This document shows positions 54,659 through 62,658 of a stretch of 64,000 nt of DNA, in pieces. Numbering within the stretch: the first letter of the stretch is position 1; each line of letters opens with the position of its first letter. Source of the DNA: Flavilitoribacter nigricans DSM 23189 = NBRC 102662 (GTDB taxonomy: Bacteria > Bacteroidota > Bacteroidia > Chitinophagales > Saprospiraceae); contig NZ_PDUD01000024.1 in NCBI RefSeq assembly GCF_002646595.1, positions 1 through 64,000 on the forward strand, written 5' to 3'. Both the position numbers and the translations under genes were made by a program. The notes under the pieces are model-generated. The model searched no databases. It saw only the letters and a list, made by a program, of their open reading frames with translations, and had not been told where the DNA came from.

Positions 54659-55243
54659 ATGATAATCATTCAGGAAGTACTGATCAGTGAAGACGTGGTC
54701 GAAGAGCATTTCATCTGTAACCTGGATGCCTGTAAAGGCGCCTGTTGCTGGGAAGGAGACTTCGGTGCCCCCCTGGAAGCGGAAGAGATCGAGATCCTGG
54801 AAAGGGAATACGAGCGCATCGCACCCTTTCTGGATGAGGCCGGTAAGGAAGTGATGGCGGCCGAAGGTCTCTACTCCTACTACAAGGAAGAACAGGACTA
54901 CGGGACTCCCCTGCTGGAGAACGGGGCCTGCACCTATCTGACCTATGATGAGAACGGAATTGCCAAATGCGGCATCGAAAAAGCCTACGAAGCGGGAGCG
55001 ACGGATTTCAAAAAGCCCATTTCCTGCCACCTCTACCCGATCCGGATCGAACGCGCTGCCAAGACCGATTATGATCTGATGAACTACGACCGCTGGGACA
55101 TCTGCTCGGCCGCCTGTGCGCTGGGCGACAAACACCGGGTACCGGTATTTCAGTTTGTGAAGGAAGCCCTTATCCGCAAATACGGCTCAGCTTTTTTTGA
55201 AGAACTGGTAGCCGTTGCGGAAGCGCTGAAACAAAAAAATTAA
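54659..55243 (+). CDS. DUF3109 cysteine-cluster protein
   Basis: 194 residues. Cysteines group as C20-N4-C25-N3-CC (29, 30) near the start (CNLDACKGACCW), then in GACTYL, AKCGIEK, ISCHLYPIR and ICSAACALG. That is the layout of DUF3109, related to YkgJ-type zinc or iron-sulfur proteins. Function unknown; homologues are widespread in Bacteroidota. A good -7 element (TAATTTTG, 54626-54633) precedes it, without a clear -33 box. Confidence 0.92.
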   Translation: MIIIQEVLISEDVVEEHFICNLDACKGACCWEGDFGAPLEAEEIEILEREYERIAPFLDEAGKEVMAAEGLYSYYKEEQDYGTPLLENGACTYLTYDENGIAKCGIEKAYEAGATDFKKPISCHLYPIRIERAAKTDYDLMNYDRWDICSAACALGDKHRVPVFQFVKEALIRKYGSAFFEELVAVAEALKQKN

Positions 55244-55283
55244 TCGAGCTTCGTAAAAAATGCTATTTTAGTAAAAACTTGCT

Positions 55284-55552
55284 TACATTTGTAAAGACAA
55301 CGCATCCAGTCCCTTATACCCACAAGGCTACTTTTACTGTTTATTTGACAAACACCGGCCCTACTCACTTAAGGCCCTCGGAACAACCACCACCCTCCCG
55401 ATAATAGCCCCCACTGAACAACTTTTCAGGATATTATCCAAAAAGGTAATTGTAATATCGTGTTATCCATACCGGATAACGGGAATTAACATACCCCCTT
55501 TTGAAGTTGGATTTTTTGGTGGCCTGATGTTCCGATGTCAGGCCAACTTTTT
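55284..55552 (+). ncRNA. Candidate structured noncoding RNA
   Basis: A -7 element TACATTTG lies at 55284-55291 and an intrinsic terminator at 55520-55552. No good open frame lies between. Local hairpins follow one another: CTGAA/TTCAG (55414-55429), GATATTA/TAATATC with CC-A5-GG inside (55430-55459), GTTATCC/GGATAAC (55462-55480), and the terminator stem TGGCCTGA/TCAGGCCA followed by TTTTT. AAGTTGG (55504-55510) can also pair with CCAACTT in the terminator, giving an alternative fold. It does not match tmRNA, RNase P, SRP or tRNA as I know them. It may instead be a structured 3' region of the DUF3109 transcript. Confidence 0.45.
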
Positions 55553-55625
55553 CCGGCGAATAGAATTATCGCCGAGCGTATTTACGGGATCGAACCGCCG
55601 GTTGAAAACACTCGGATCAGGGCAT

Positions 55626-55657
55626 AAAAAAAGACCGGCGCGACTTGCGCACCGGTC
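55626..55657 (-). terminator. Rho-independent terminator, minus strand
   Basis: GACCGG (55633-55638) and CCGGTC (55652-55657) with a short inner GCG/CGC stem; on the minus strand the hairpin is followed by seven U (55632-55626). It lies about 30 bases past the stop of the possible 34-residue ORF. Confidence 0.8.
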
Positions 55658-55684
55658 CTAAATAAACACCTAAAACCCTATTAA

Positions 55685-55789
55685 CTAACCTATATTTTTA
55701 AGAGTGATCTTTTCGTTTTTGTTTTCATCATTAAGACGATCAAAAAGGAGAAAGTCACACATTTTTTTCACTTTATCACCTGTTTTCAT
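55685..55789 (-). CDS. Possible 34-residue ORF just before a terminator
   Basis: ATG at 55789, TAG at 55687-55685. The peptide begins MKTGDKVKKMCDFLLFDRLN and continues DENKNEKITLKNIG; highly charged, one Cys, no signal. It stands in 950 bases without a confident gene and is followed closely by an intrinsic terminator, which indicates that something ends here: either this small gene, a noncoding RNA, or the hsp20 transcript with a long trailer. Confidence 0.35.
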   Translation of the reverse strand: MKTGDKVKKMCDFLLFDRLNDENKNEKITLKNIG

Positions 55790-56234
55790 CTATTAAACAA
55801 GATTTTGCCGCTTAGGTTTTCAAATTTTGCTTAAAGTGTGCCCCAAATCGTGCTTCAAAGCGAATTTTAACAGTATGATAACGATCTCATCGTCTGTCAA
55901 TTATAATCTTATTATTACTTACGGGACAAACGGGATCTTTGGTTTTATTTAAACCGTTTTTGTGGTTTTTTTATTGAGGACTTTTCGTCAATATTCTGTC
56001 ATAAAATGACCCACCGGTTTAAATCCATTTTCACCCTAAACCACACCAGATAAACCATTTTAAATGAGATTTGTTCGGCCTCGTTCGGCAGAATCAATCT
56101 TCCGGGTGGCGATCTGCTTTCGCAGAGTGTACTTCGTAGTACATTCGGGAACCTCTATCCGGCCTGCGGAGTGATCGGGTTCCGACAAATGCGGCCTTTC
56201 TACTCCGTACCCTCTGCGATGCAACTTTCTTTCC

Positions 56235-56696
56235 TTAGCCAATTTCAATCGTGCGGGCTACTTCGGCCTCTGCTTCCTCACGTTTGGGAAGCGTCAGGGT
56301 CAAAATACCATTCGCATATTTGGCGTCGATAGCTTCGGCATTTACCGTTTCGGGGATCTCAAAACTGCGTTTGAAATTGTTTTTACCAAACTCCCGGCGA
56401 CGGTAAGTCGGCTTTGCTTCTTTGGTTTCCTGGTCACCTTCTGCTTGCTTCAACTCAGCTGCAACCGTCAGAATATTTTTCTCTACCTGAATGTTGAAAT
56501 CGGTCTTTTCCCAACCCGGCACCAGAAATTCCAATTGGAAATCCTGCTCGCCTTCCAGAATATTTACCGCCGGATGCGTTTTGCCTTTGGCGGCAGCCGG
56601 AACATCAAAACGGAAGAAATCGTCGAATAAACGATCCAGACCATTGTAGTAAACAGGTTTTCTGCGATTTACTGGTTTTGCAGTTACAAGTGTCAT
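56235..56696 (-). CDS. Hsp20 / alpha-crystallin small heat-shock protein
   Basis: 153 residues from the ATG at 56696. The N-terminal arm has LDRLFDDFFRFDVP; the alpha-crystallin domain runs from about 38 to 145 with PAVNILEGEQDFQLEFLVPG, FGKNNFKRSFEIPETVN and the strand-rich end YANGILTLTLPKRE. The C-terminal IxI-type motif is RTIEIG. It binds unfolding proteins as an ATP-independent chaperone. The longer open frame to 56804 crosses likely control sites and is not used. Upstream motifs at 56745-56835 may control it. Confidence 0.95.
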   Translation of the reverse strand: MTLVTAKPVNRRKPVYYNGLDRLFDDFFRFDVPAAAKGKTHPAVNILEGEQDFQLEFLVPGWEKTDFNIQVEKNILTVAAELKQAEGDQETKEAKPTYRRREFGKNNFKRSFEIPETVNAEAIDAKYANGILTLTLPKREEAEAEVARTIEIG

Positions 56697-56744
56697 ATCA
56701 GTTATTATTTTTTGTTTTTGATTTGAAGTATACCATCCATAGTA

Positions 56745-56835
56745 CAATTGGCGTACCAATTGAAAAAAAAGGAAGAAAATTACATCATTGCGCCATTTTG
56801 TCACTTACATTCAATAACTGCACGCCATTTTGGCA
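56745..56835 (-). promoter_or_regulatory. hsp20 upstream control region: direct repeats and a palindrome
   Basis: On the plus strand CGCCATTTTGTCA (56791-56803) and CGCCATTTTGGCA (56823-56835) are near-identical copies exactly 32 bases apart, about three helical turns; each reads TGMCA-AAA-TGGCG on the gene strand, close to a palindrome. Nearer the gene is a perfect inverted repeat, CAATTGG (56745-56751) and CCAATTG (56756-56762), that could be an operator or a 5' leader hairpin. Confidence 0.55.
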
Positions 56836-57399
56836 GCAAACTTCTGTTAAAAGTGCAGATGCCGTCTTCCGGGAAGGATTCCCGGCTGGAAAAAGTGAGG
56901 AACTACAAAGATTAAATATCTTTGGTGGCGACGAATTTGCGCCCGGCGGCCAACTTGTGGGCCATTTAAACAGTTATATGATCATCACAAAGATTGAATT
57001 CTGACGATCAACGGTAAATAGTTATCAAACCCGGCTCCTTTTGTGAAAAGTGCAGGCTATTCAGGCCCTATCGTACCGCTCCTGAAGTATCCGGAATATA
57101 AAAAGAGTAATCCTCCACCTGTTTAAATACCGATGTTTCTATAAAACGGAATTCCGCTGGTTGCCACAAGCGTCAATCAGCATAAACTGATTTCAGGTTG
57201 TGCTACTTGAATAGCAGAGCAACGAGCAGCGTAATTACACGGGCTTACCGATACCGGCAACGGTTCATCGGGTAAATTTGCCCCGGGCAGTAAATGCTGA
57301 TCCCTTTAGTCACGCTTCCAAAGCTCTGCGAAGCAGTAACCGGACCGGATCAGGTGATACGAGTTATTTCATGAATAAACCTGAGCATACTTTCCCTAG
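56836..57399. other. Intergenic region with stable hairpins, no gene seen
   Basis: Divergent gap between hsp20 and the transporter gene. Seen: CCGGGAA-GGA-TTCCCGG (56869-56885); the palindrome CGGAATTCCG near 57150; a strong hairpin at about 57245-57275 built on ACCG-GCAA-CGGT with a GNRA tetraloop, extended by CCGAT/ATCGG; and TGCCC-C-GGGCA right after it. No open frame looks coding. Confidence 0.5.
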
Positions 57400-58350
57400 A
57401 TGAACCTTGTCGATATACTGATCGGTGGTATTCTTGCTTTTATAATGTTTAGCGTAGGGCTCTCTCTTACCTGGCGTAACTTCGTCGTTACCTTCGCCAG
57501 ACCGAGAGCTTACCTGGGAGGTTTGTTCCTGCAGATCATTGTGCTTCCTACCCTGGCCTTTACCATTGCCACACTCGCCGATCTGCCGCCGGCATTTAAG
57601 GTGGGGATCATGATCCTGTCCACCTGTCCGGGAGGGACCACGTCAAATTTTGTGACCTATCTGCTCAATGCGAATACAGCCCTTTCCATATCGCTTACCG
57701 TTACCAATAGTTTTCTGGCCCTGATCACCGTACCGCTGATCGTTAGCTTTTCGGTTAACTATTTCATGGGCAGTCAGGCGGATATCTCACTGCCGATCGG
57801 CCAGACGATCCAGCAGATCCTGAGTGTGATCCTCGCTCCGACCTTTGCCGGCCTGCTGGTCCGGCGTTATTTCCCCAATTTTGCGGTCAGCACCCAGCGA
57901 CCGCTCAAATGGATCACGGTCATCTTGCTGGCCATACTCTTTATCATCAAATTTTTTGCCGGTGAAGACCAGGGTGGTACCGGTATTACCCTGAGCGATA
58001 TCCGGCAGATCATCCCCTACTCTTTCGTTGGCAACTTTCTGAACCTCATGGCCGGTTTCGGACTGGCCACCCTGCTACGCCTGGGCACCAATGATAAACT
58101 GACGATGGGTGTGGAAGTCGGCATCCAGAATACCTCGCTGGCTTTTCTGATCGGCGGTACGCTGCTGGGCAACGAAGACACCCTCAAACCGGCCCTGGTA
58201 TACGCGATGTTTACGTTTTTCACCGCACTGATCTACGGCCTGATCGTCAAACCCGAGGAGTGGAAAGCCTTTAAAAAATTATTCCTTTTCTGGAAAAAAG
58301 CGCCCGTAGAAACGAAAGAAGAGAATGAGCGAACGACGGTAGACGGCTAA
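57400..58350 (+). CDS. Bile acid:sodium symporter-family (SBF) transporter
   Basis: 316 residues, nine to ten membrane helices. SBF features: FIMFSVGLSLTWRNFVVTFA, MILSTCPGGTTSNFVTYLLN (the conserved sodium-site region CPGG.SN) and GVEVGIQNTSLAFLIGGTLL (second unwound helix with EVGIQN). The family moves organic anions with sodium, not only bile acids. The cytoplasmic C-terminus is Lys/Glu-rich. 83 bases upstream of a crotonase gene on the same strand, possibly co-transcribed, which might suggest a carboxylic acid substrate. Confidence 0.92.
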   Translation: MNLVDILIGGILAFIMFSVGLSLTWRNFVVTFARPRAYLGGLFLQIIVLPTLAFTIATLADLPPAFKVGIMILSTCPGGTTSNFVTYLLNANTALSISLTVTNSFLALITVPLIVSFSVNYFMGSQADISLPIGQTIQQILSVILAPTFAGLLVRRYFPNFAVSTQRPLKWITVILLAILFIIKFFAGEDQGGTGITLSDIRQIIPYSFVGNFLNLMAGFGLATLLRLGTNDKLTMGVEVGIQNTSLAFLIGGTLLGNEDTLKPALVYAMFTFFTALIYGLIVKPEEWKAFKKLFLFWKKAPVETKEENERTTVDG

Positions 58351-58433
58351 TCCTTCGGCGACCGGCAATTGCGTTTAAGCCGAAAATTATTGCGGTTTAT
58401 TTATAACTTTAGCGGAACTAATCCTTCAACCTT

Positions 58434-59240
58434 ATGGCCAATCCCGAGCATCCCATCAATAGCAACAGCGCAGTACTGTACCACGAAGAAGGCCCCGTGG
58501 CCGTGATCACGCTCAATCGTCCCAGTCGGTACAATGCCTTCAATGACGCCCTGATCCAGGGTTTAAATACGAGTCTGGACCAGGCCGCGGCCGATCCCAA
58601 TATCCGGGTGATCATTCTGCGCGGGGCCGGCCCCGGTTTTTCGGCGGGTGCGGACCTTGGCCTGTTTGCCGGCGTTACGCCCGAACAGGGACGGGATTAC
58701 ATCAAATCGAACTACCGCCCGCTGATGCGTAAGTTCTGCGATCTGCCCAAACCGATCATCGGGGCCATCCACGGTACGGCTGCCGGTGTAGGCTGCGCCC
58801 TGGCCCTGGCCTGTGATCTACGGGTGATGACGGAGGATGCAAGTTTTCGCTACGCCTTCATCAATATCGGTCTCGGACCCGACGGTGGCGCCGGCTGGTT
58901 TCTGGCCCGGGCCGTCGGCTACAGCCGGGCGATGGAAATTGCCTGTAGCGGCGAAAAGATCGGCGCCGATCGTTGTCTGGAACTGGGACTTACCAATCGC
59001 ATCGCTCCGGTAGGCGAAATGATGGCCTTTGCGCTCGAATGGGCCAACGAGCTGGCCCAAAAAGCACCGATCGCGCTCGGTATCACCAAGGCCGATCTTC
59101 AATTTGCGATCGATCACACCCTGGATGAAACGGTAGACTTCGAAGCCGACCAGCAAATGGCGGCATTTTCCAGCGAAGACCTGCGCGAAGGGGTCGGTGC
59201 ATTCCTGGCAAAACGCCCACCCCGGTTCAAGGGCAAATAA
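58434..59240 (+). CDS. Enoyl-CoA hydratase/isomerase (crotonase family, PaaG-like)
   Basis: 268 residues. Crotonase fold with both oxyanion-hole segments, GFSAGADLGLF and HGTAAGVGCALALACD. The second acidic position is Asp in IGLGPDGGAGWFLAR, as in PaaG/ECI-type isomerases, while the first catalytic Glu of hydratases is replaced, so isomerase activity is more likely. Works on acyl-CoA in fatty or aromatic acid breakdown. Its last 14 bases overlap the convergent GATase-like gene. Confidence 0.9.
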   Translation: MANPEHPINSNSAVLYHEEGPVAVITLNRPSRYNAFNDALIQGLNTSLDQAAADPNIRVIILRGAGPGFSAGADLGLFAGVTPEQGRDYIKSNYRPLMRKFCDLPKPIIGAIHGTAAGVGCALALACDLRVMTEDASFRYAFINIGLGPDGGAGWFLARAVGYSRAMEIACSGEKIGADRCLELGLTNRIAPVGEMMAFALEWANELAQKAPIALGITKADLQFAIDHTLDETVDFEADQQMAAFSSEDLREGVGAFLAKRPPRFKGK

Positions 59241-60012
59241 ACCGGATCAGCCGGCGAATGAACACTTCATTATCTCCCTGATCGATCAGGCCTTTCCCCG
59301 GCACGGTGGAATCCTTATCGGCAATAAAGCCGGAATCCGCCAGGATCACGATCTTTCCTTTGACGGCATCGCTTTGAGACTTGCTTCCGTCGATGATCAG
59401 TCCGAAGATCCGGTCCGGGATAAGCGCTTCGCCCTCGGAGGACCAGCGACCGACCATCCCATCCGGCAAATACAGGAAAGGAGTACCGACAGTGGAAACG
59501 ATCCGGCAGGTCGTATTCGTTACCAGAGAGCTTACGGGTTTCCCGAATTCCGGAGCATCCAGCAGCGGATGGGCGCGGAGACAGGCCCCGGAAATTGTGG
59601 TGGTCAATTCCCGCCGGCCACTCCAGTAACCTCCACAGAGGTCCACTCCAAATCTTTGCGTAAGCGAATGATCGTGCTTTTCGTGAGGATTGTGGTTGGA
59701 AAAGATCAATAGACTGTTTCCCGCTTCCAGTACAAACTGCGTAATCGGATTGAATGCTTCATCGGAGAAGGGCTCGGCACGCGTAAGCAGTACCAGAGAG
59801 GACGCCCATTGCAAATTGGTTTCGGTAATCGCACCGATCTGTACTTCGTTTTTTATTCCTGCCGCCGGCTCCCGGAGTATATCCAGAAAGGTGGAGATCC
59901 GCCGCTGGTGCACCGGATTGGGTACGCCCGGATGCCCGAAGCGATCCAGATGGGTCTCCTGGTGGAAAATGGATTGAAAACACTTATCGTCGATGAGTAT
60001 GCGTAGGGCCAT
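59227..60012 (-). CDS. DUF4350/GATase1-like protein of unknown function
   Basis: 261 residues, no signal peptide. Alternating beta-alpha segments (SSLVLLTRAEPFSDEAFN, VLEAGNSLLIFSNHN, GKIVILADSGFIADKD) resemble the class I glutamine-amidotransferase-like fold of DUF4350 and related uncharacterised proteins. The catalytic Cys of true amidotransferases is not at the expected nucleophile turn. It starts after and lies 102 bases from the PurA-like gene on the same strand. The family call is tentative. Confidence 0.7.
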   Translation of the reverse strand: MALRILIDDKCFQSIFHQETHLDRFGHPGVPNPVHQRRISTFLDILREPAAGIKNEVQIGAITETNLQWASSLVLLTRAEPFSDEAFNPITQFVLEAGNSLLIFSNHNPHEKHDHSLTQRFGVDLCGGYWSGRRELTTTISGACLRAHPLLDAPEFGKPVSSLVTNTTCRIVSTVGTPFLYLPDGMVGRWSSEGEALIPDRIFGLIIDGSKSQSDAVKGKIVILADSGFIADKDSTVPGKGLIDQGDNEVFIRRLIRFICP

Positions 60013-60114
60013 ATCAGAGATTTAGAGCGTCAATGCGAAGAGGCAGGCCGGCGTCGTCCGGCCTTTACCACTCCCAAAATAAGTCCAAATGCTGACAATC
60101 GGCGCATCTACCGA

Positions 60115-61290
60115 TCAAATTGGCACCGCTTCGGCTCCGGCCCGGATCTCCGCTCCACATTCTGAATAACTCAACAGTACTTTATCCGCAGCAAACCTAA
60201 GGATACGTCCGATCTCCAGGGCATCATCCGTCCATTGGTACGCTCCGTTGCGGGTATACGGCAAAGCTCCCGGGAGCTGATCCAGGCAGGTCAGCACCAG
60301 GCGTTTTTCTACCCGACCGCAGTAGTTCGCATCCGCTTCCAGTGCATAATGCAGCAGATCGATATCCAGCACGCTCCGGCGCTGGTGCCCCTGCCATTCG
60401 TTGTATTGATTGGTTTCCTGTGGATTTTCGATCAGCTCCAGCGGTAGGTTGGTGTTCGACAAATAACCATTGCCGTGGCGGGTCTGGTACGCCCGGCTGA
60501 TGTAATAGATCTCCGGCCGGGGCAGTCGGTAGGTTTCAATGAGTTGTAGCGCGTTTTTAGAGACTGTGTTGCAGCGGGTGACGTGGGGAAAAAAGCCGTG
60601 ATCCATATCCAGCAGGATCCCCTGGCTGCCTTCGAATAAAAGCTGATCGAATCCCCTCCCGGTCAGCTCTGGAATAAATTCCTTCTCCCGGACGATCGTG
60701 ATGCAGGACAAGGCTTCGGCGGCTGCGAGTTTGAATTGTTCCAGTTGTAAAGCCATTGCTTCGGTAAGCGGATCTTCACCCGTTAGTTCCCAGTAGTATT
60801 GGCGAATGGCCTGCAGGCGTTTTTCCAGCACAAACGGATAGGCCAGATCCTGCACGAAAAGCCGGTAGGGGGACTCCTGCCGCTCCAGCGTAGCGCCAAA
60901 ACCCACCCCGCAGCTTCCGTGTGCGTTGATGCGTTCCCTTTTCCGATTCAGAAATACTTCATAAGGAGTAGTAACCGGCGCCAGTGCATCCACATAAACC
61001 TGTGGCCGCAGCCCGTATTGCTCCGCCAGAGCGGCGTATTCATTCCGGAAGGCAATGGGATAAAAGGTGCAGAAGCGACTCCAGTAAGTCGGGGCTCCGT
61101 AAAGCGCTCCGCTGCCGATACTGGAAAAGACGTGCCGTTGTCCTTCGGGAGTTACCACGGTATGTCCGGCCTGGTGACCGCCGGAAAAACGCACGATCAA
61201 AGTCCGGGCGTATTGCCGGCAGAGATAATCGGTAGTCAGTCCTTTGCCTTCGTCTCCGTAGCCCAGGCCGATAACGATATTCGTTTGCAT
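60115..61290 (-). CDS. Divergent adenylosuccinate-synthetase-like ligase
   Basis: 391 residues, about 40 shorter than PurA. Kept: the P-loop-like GLGYGDEGKG with catalytic Asp 13, His 43 in GGHQAGHTVV, GSCGVGFGATLERQ (IMP-site loop), LLFEGSQGILLDMDHGFFPH and RAYQTRHGNG. Changed: the aspartate-binding loop (GATTGRRRR in E. coli) is NEWQGHQRR (297-305); the guanine-recognition TKLD is TCLD (334-337); and the C-terminal GPDR contact is missing. It should still activate a carbonyl by phosphorylation and ligate an amine, but probably with another amine donor and perhaps another nucleotide. It is not the only PurA the cell would need. Between vWA and GATase-like genes, same strand. Confidence 0.85.
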   Translation of the reverse strand: MQTNIVIGLGYGDEGKGLTTDYLCRQYARTLIVRFSGGHQAGHTVVTPEGQRHVFSSIGSGALYGAPTYWSRFCTFYPIAFRNEYAALAEQYGLRPQVYVDALAPVTTPYEVFLNRKRERINAHGSCGVGFGATLERQESPYRLFVQDLAYPFVLEKRLQAIRQYYWELTGEDPLTEAMALQLEQFKLAAAEALSCITIVREKEFIPELTGRGFDQLLFEGSQGILLDMDHGFFPHVTRCNTVSKNALQLIETYRLPRPEIYYISRAYQTRHGNGYLSNTNLPLELIENPQETNQYNEWQGHQRRSVLDIDLLHYALEADANYCGRVEKRLVLTCLDQLPGALPYTRNGAYQWTDDALEIGRILRFAADKVLLSYSECGAEIRAGAEAVPI

Positions 61291-61476
61291 AATTTTGATT
61301 TAACTTGAGGTAATAGTTGACAAGTTATTTTGGGGATATTCGGTCGTCATACTTGAAGGTTTTGACGATATCCTATTGGTTGCTTTCGGTTCAACTGCTC
61401 TGAGCGAGTTAACTGATAAGGATCATTGACATTGCATCAGCCCACCGAACAGTCGAACCAACCAACAACCGGACCA

Positions 61477-62391
61477 TTAGAACCGAAAGATCCGCCTACC
61501 ACTATCCGGTCTTTTCGGTATCGACATATCCCCCAGGGCATTTTGCACCATATCGGCCGTAGACGGATCAAAGGCCTGCAGGAGTCGGTCCGGGTCCACC
61601 CCACTCACCAGGGCTACCGTACTGGCAATGAGTTCCGCCAGTGCCTGGTGGTTATCGAGTACCAGAAAACGCTCTCCCAGCAGATTGCGCCAGTATTCCA
61701 TCACCATAGTATTGTTGCGATAGCCGGTTTCATTGATGTGAATGTGAAAAACGTGGTATTTCTCCTGAGCTTCCCGGAGTACCTGCCGGGCATCCATGGA
61801 TCCCGCTTCCCGGTAGCCCATAATACTGCTCAGTCGCCGGGCATCTACGGTATCCCAGTTCATCTCGTCGCCGATCGTGAACAGGAAACCTTTTTTGCGT
61901 CGCTTTTCGTAGCAGTCGATGGAAGTATGGCGACCGCCGATCAGCCAGGCCAGTGCGTAGGATTCTTTGCTCTGCCCGCCGCCGCCACCTTCGAGAAAGA
62001 TCTTGGAGAGGCAGTCGTTCATTTCTTCCGTTCCGGATTCAAACTGCCCTACCTGCAAAGGTGCGCGGTCGGAGATATGATCCCCAATGGCGGAAAACAT
62101 CACCTGGGGATCCTCGATCCCGTGATCGATCAGGGTATCCATCAGCGACCCCAGTTTATGCCGGATCAGCATTTCCGGGATCCGCCCCATCGATCCGGTA
62201 ACGTCCAGGAACACCCCGATCGCCAGGGCATTCGGGTGAGCGGCGGAATCCCGGCTCTCCCGAACCACCAGCCCGCGGGGATCCAGATCGGGATGGATAT
62301 TAGTAGATCGAAAAATGGCACTTCTGGATTGTTGAGAATAGGTAGACTGCATCTGTGAGTACGTATCGCTTGACCATCTGCTGTAGCCCAT
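61477..62391 (-). CDS. vWA-domain protein with intact MIDAS motif
   Basis: 304 residues, cytosolic, no signal or membrane segment. The von Willebrand A domain starts at about residue 55: ALAIGVFLDVTGSMGRIPEM carries the metal-site Asp 63, Thr 65 and Ser 67; later acidic positions lie in FTIGDEMNWDTVD. A Gly-rich GGGGGQSKESYALAW loop follows the expected MIDAS Thr/Ser region. The first 50 residues are Ser/Gln/Arg-rich and may be disordered. The C-terminal tail PKRPDSGRRIFRF is basic. First gene of the minus-strand trio, with its own strong promoter and three operator-like repeats. Confidence 0.88.
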   Translation of the reverse strand: MGYSRWSSDTYSQMQSTYSQQSRSAIFRSTNIHPDLDPRGLVVRESRDSAAHPNALAIGVFLDVTGSMGRIPEMLIRHKLGSLMDTLIDHGIEDPQVMFSAIGDHISDRAPLQVGQFESGTEEMNDCLSKIFLEGGGGGQSKESYALAWLIGGRHTSIDCYEKRRKKGFLFTIGDEMNWDTVDARRLSSIMGYREAGSMDARQVLREAQEKYHVFHIHINETGYRNNTMVMEYWRNLLGERFLVLDNHQALAELIASTVALVSGVDPDRLLQAFDPSTADMVQNALGDMSIPKRPDSGRRIFRF

Positions 62392-62419
62392 AATTTTACG
62401 ATTTTGAAGATGAAAAAAT

Positions 62420-62485
62420 ACTTAGTTTGTTTTTTAAACTAAGTTGAATGACTACAAATATACATTCACTTAGTTTAAGAGTCAA
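62420..62485 (-). promoter_or_regulatory. vWA-gene promoter overlaid by three ACTTAGTTT half-sites
   Basis: On the minus strand, TTG (62485-62483), 20 bases, TATATTTG (62462-62455) is a full Bacteroidota promoter. One half-site, ACTTAGTTTA (62468-62477), lies in its spacer. Two more form a perfect inverted repeat just downstream of the start point: ACTTAGTTT (62420-62428) and AAACTAAGT (62436-62444). This is the layout of a repressed promoter. Confidence 0.75.
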
Positions 62486-62658
62486 GCTAACTAGTGCAGT
62501 TTTTTTTATCCTTGCCCAAAAATCTGTGGATCTGAATATGCGAGTTCTGGTATATCCAGAAAAAATGGCGTACTTTTAAAACACCTTACGAAAAAAACAT
62601 GCTGATCAGGTGACCCCAAAATCTTTTTGAGTCTAAACTCCATCATAATGGCAAAAGC

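Noticed and set aside
56060-56248. 62-codon frame overlapping the hsp20 end
   Set aside because: Overlaps the hsp20 stop region, composition is unlike protein, and the DNA contains palindromic segments.
60115-61290. Phage-type PurZ (2-aminoadenylosuccinate synthase) identity
   Set aside because: PurZ enzymes replace the catalytic Asp of the GDEGKG loop, and here it is kept; no DNA polymerase, MazZ or DatZ partner is nearby.
61426-62358. 310-codon open frame on the plus strand
   Set aside because: Antisense to the vWA gene, which has a good promoter and MIDAS motif.
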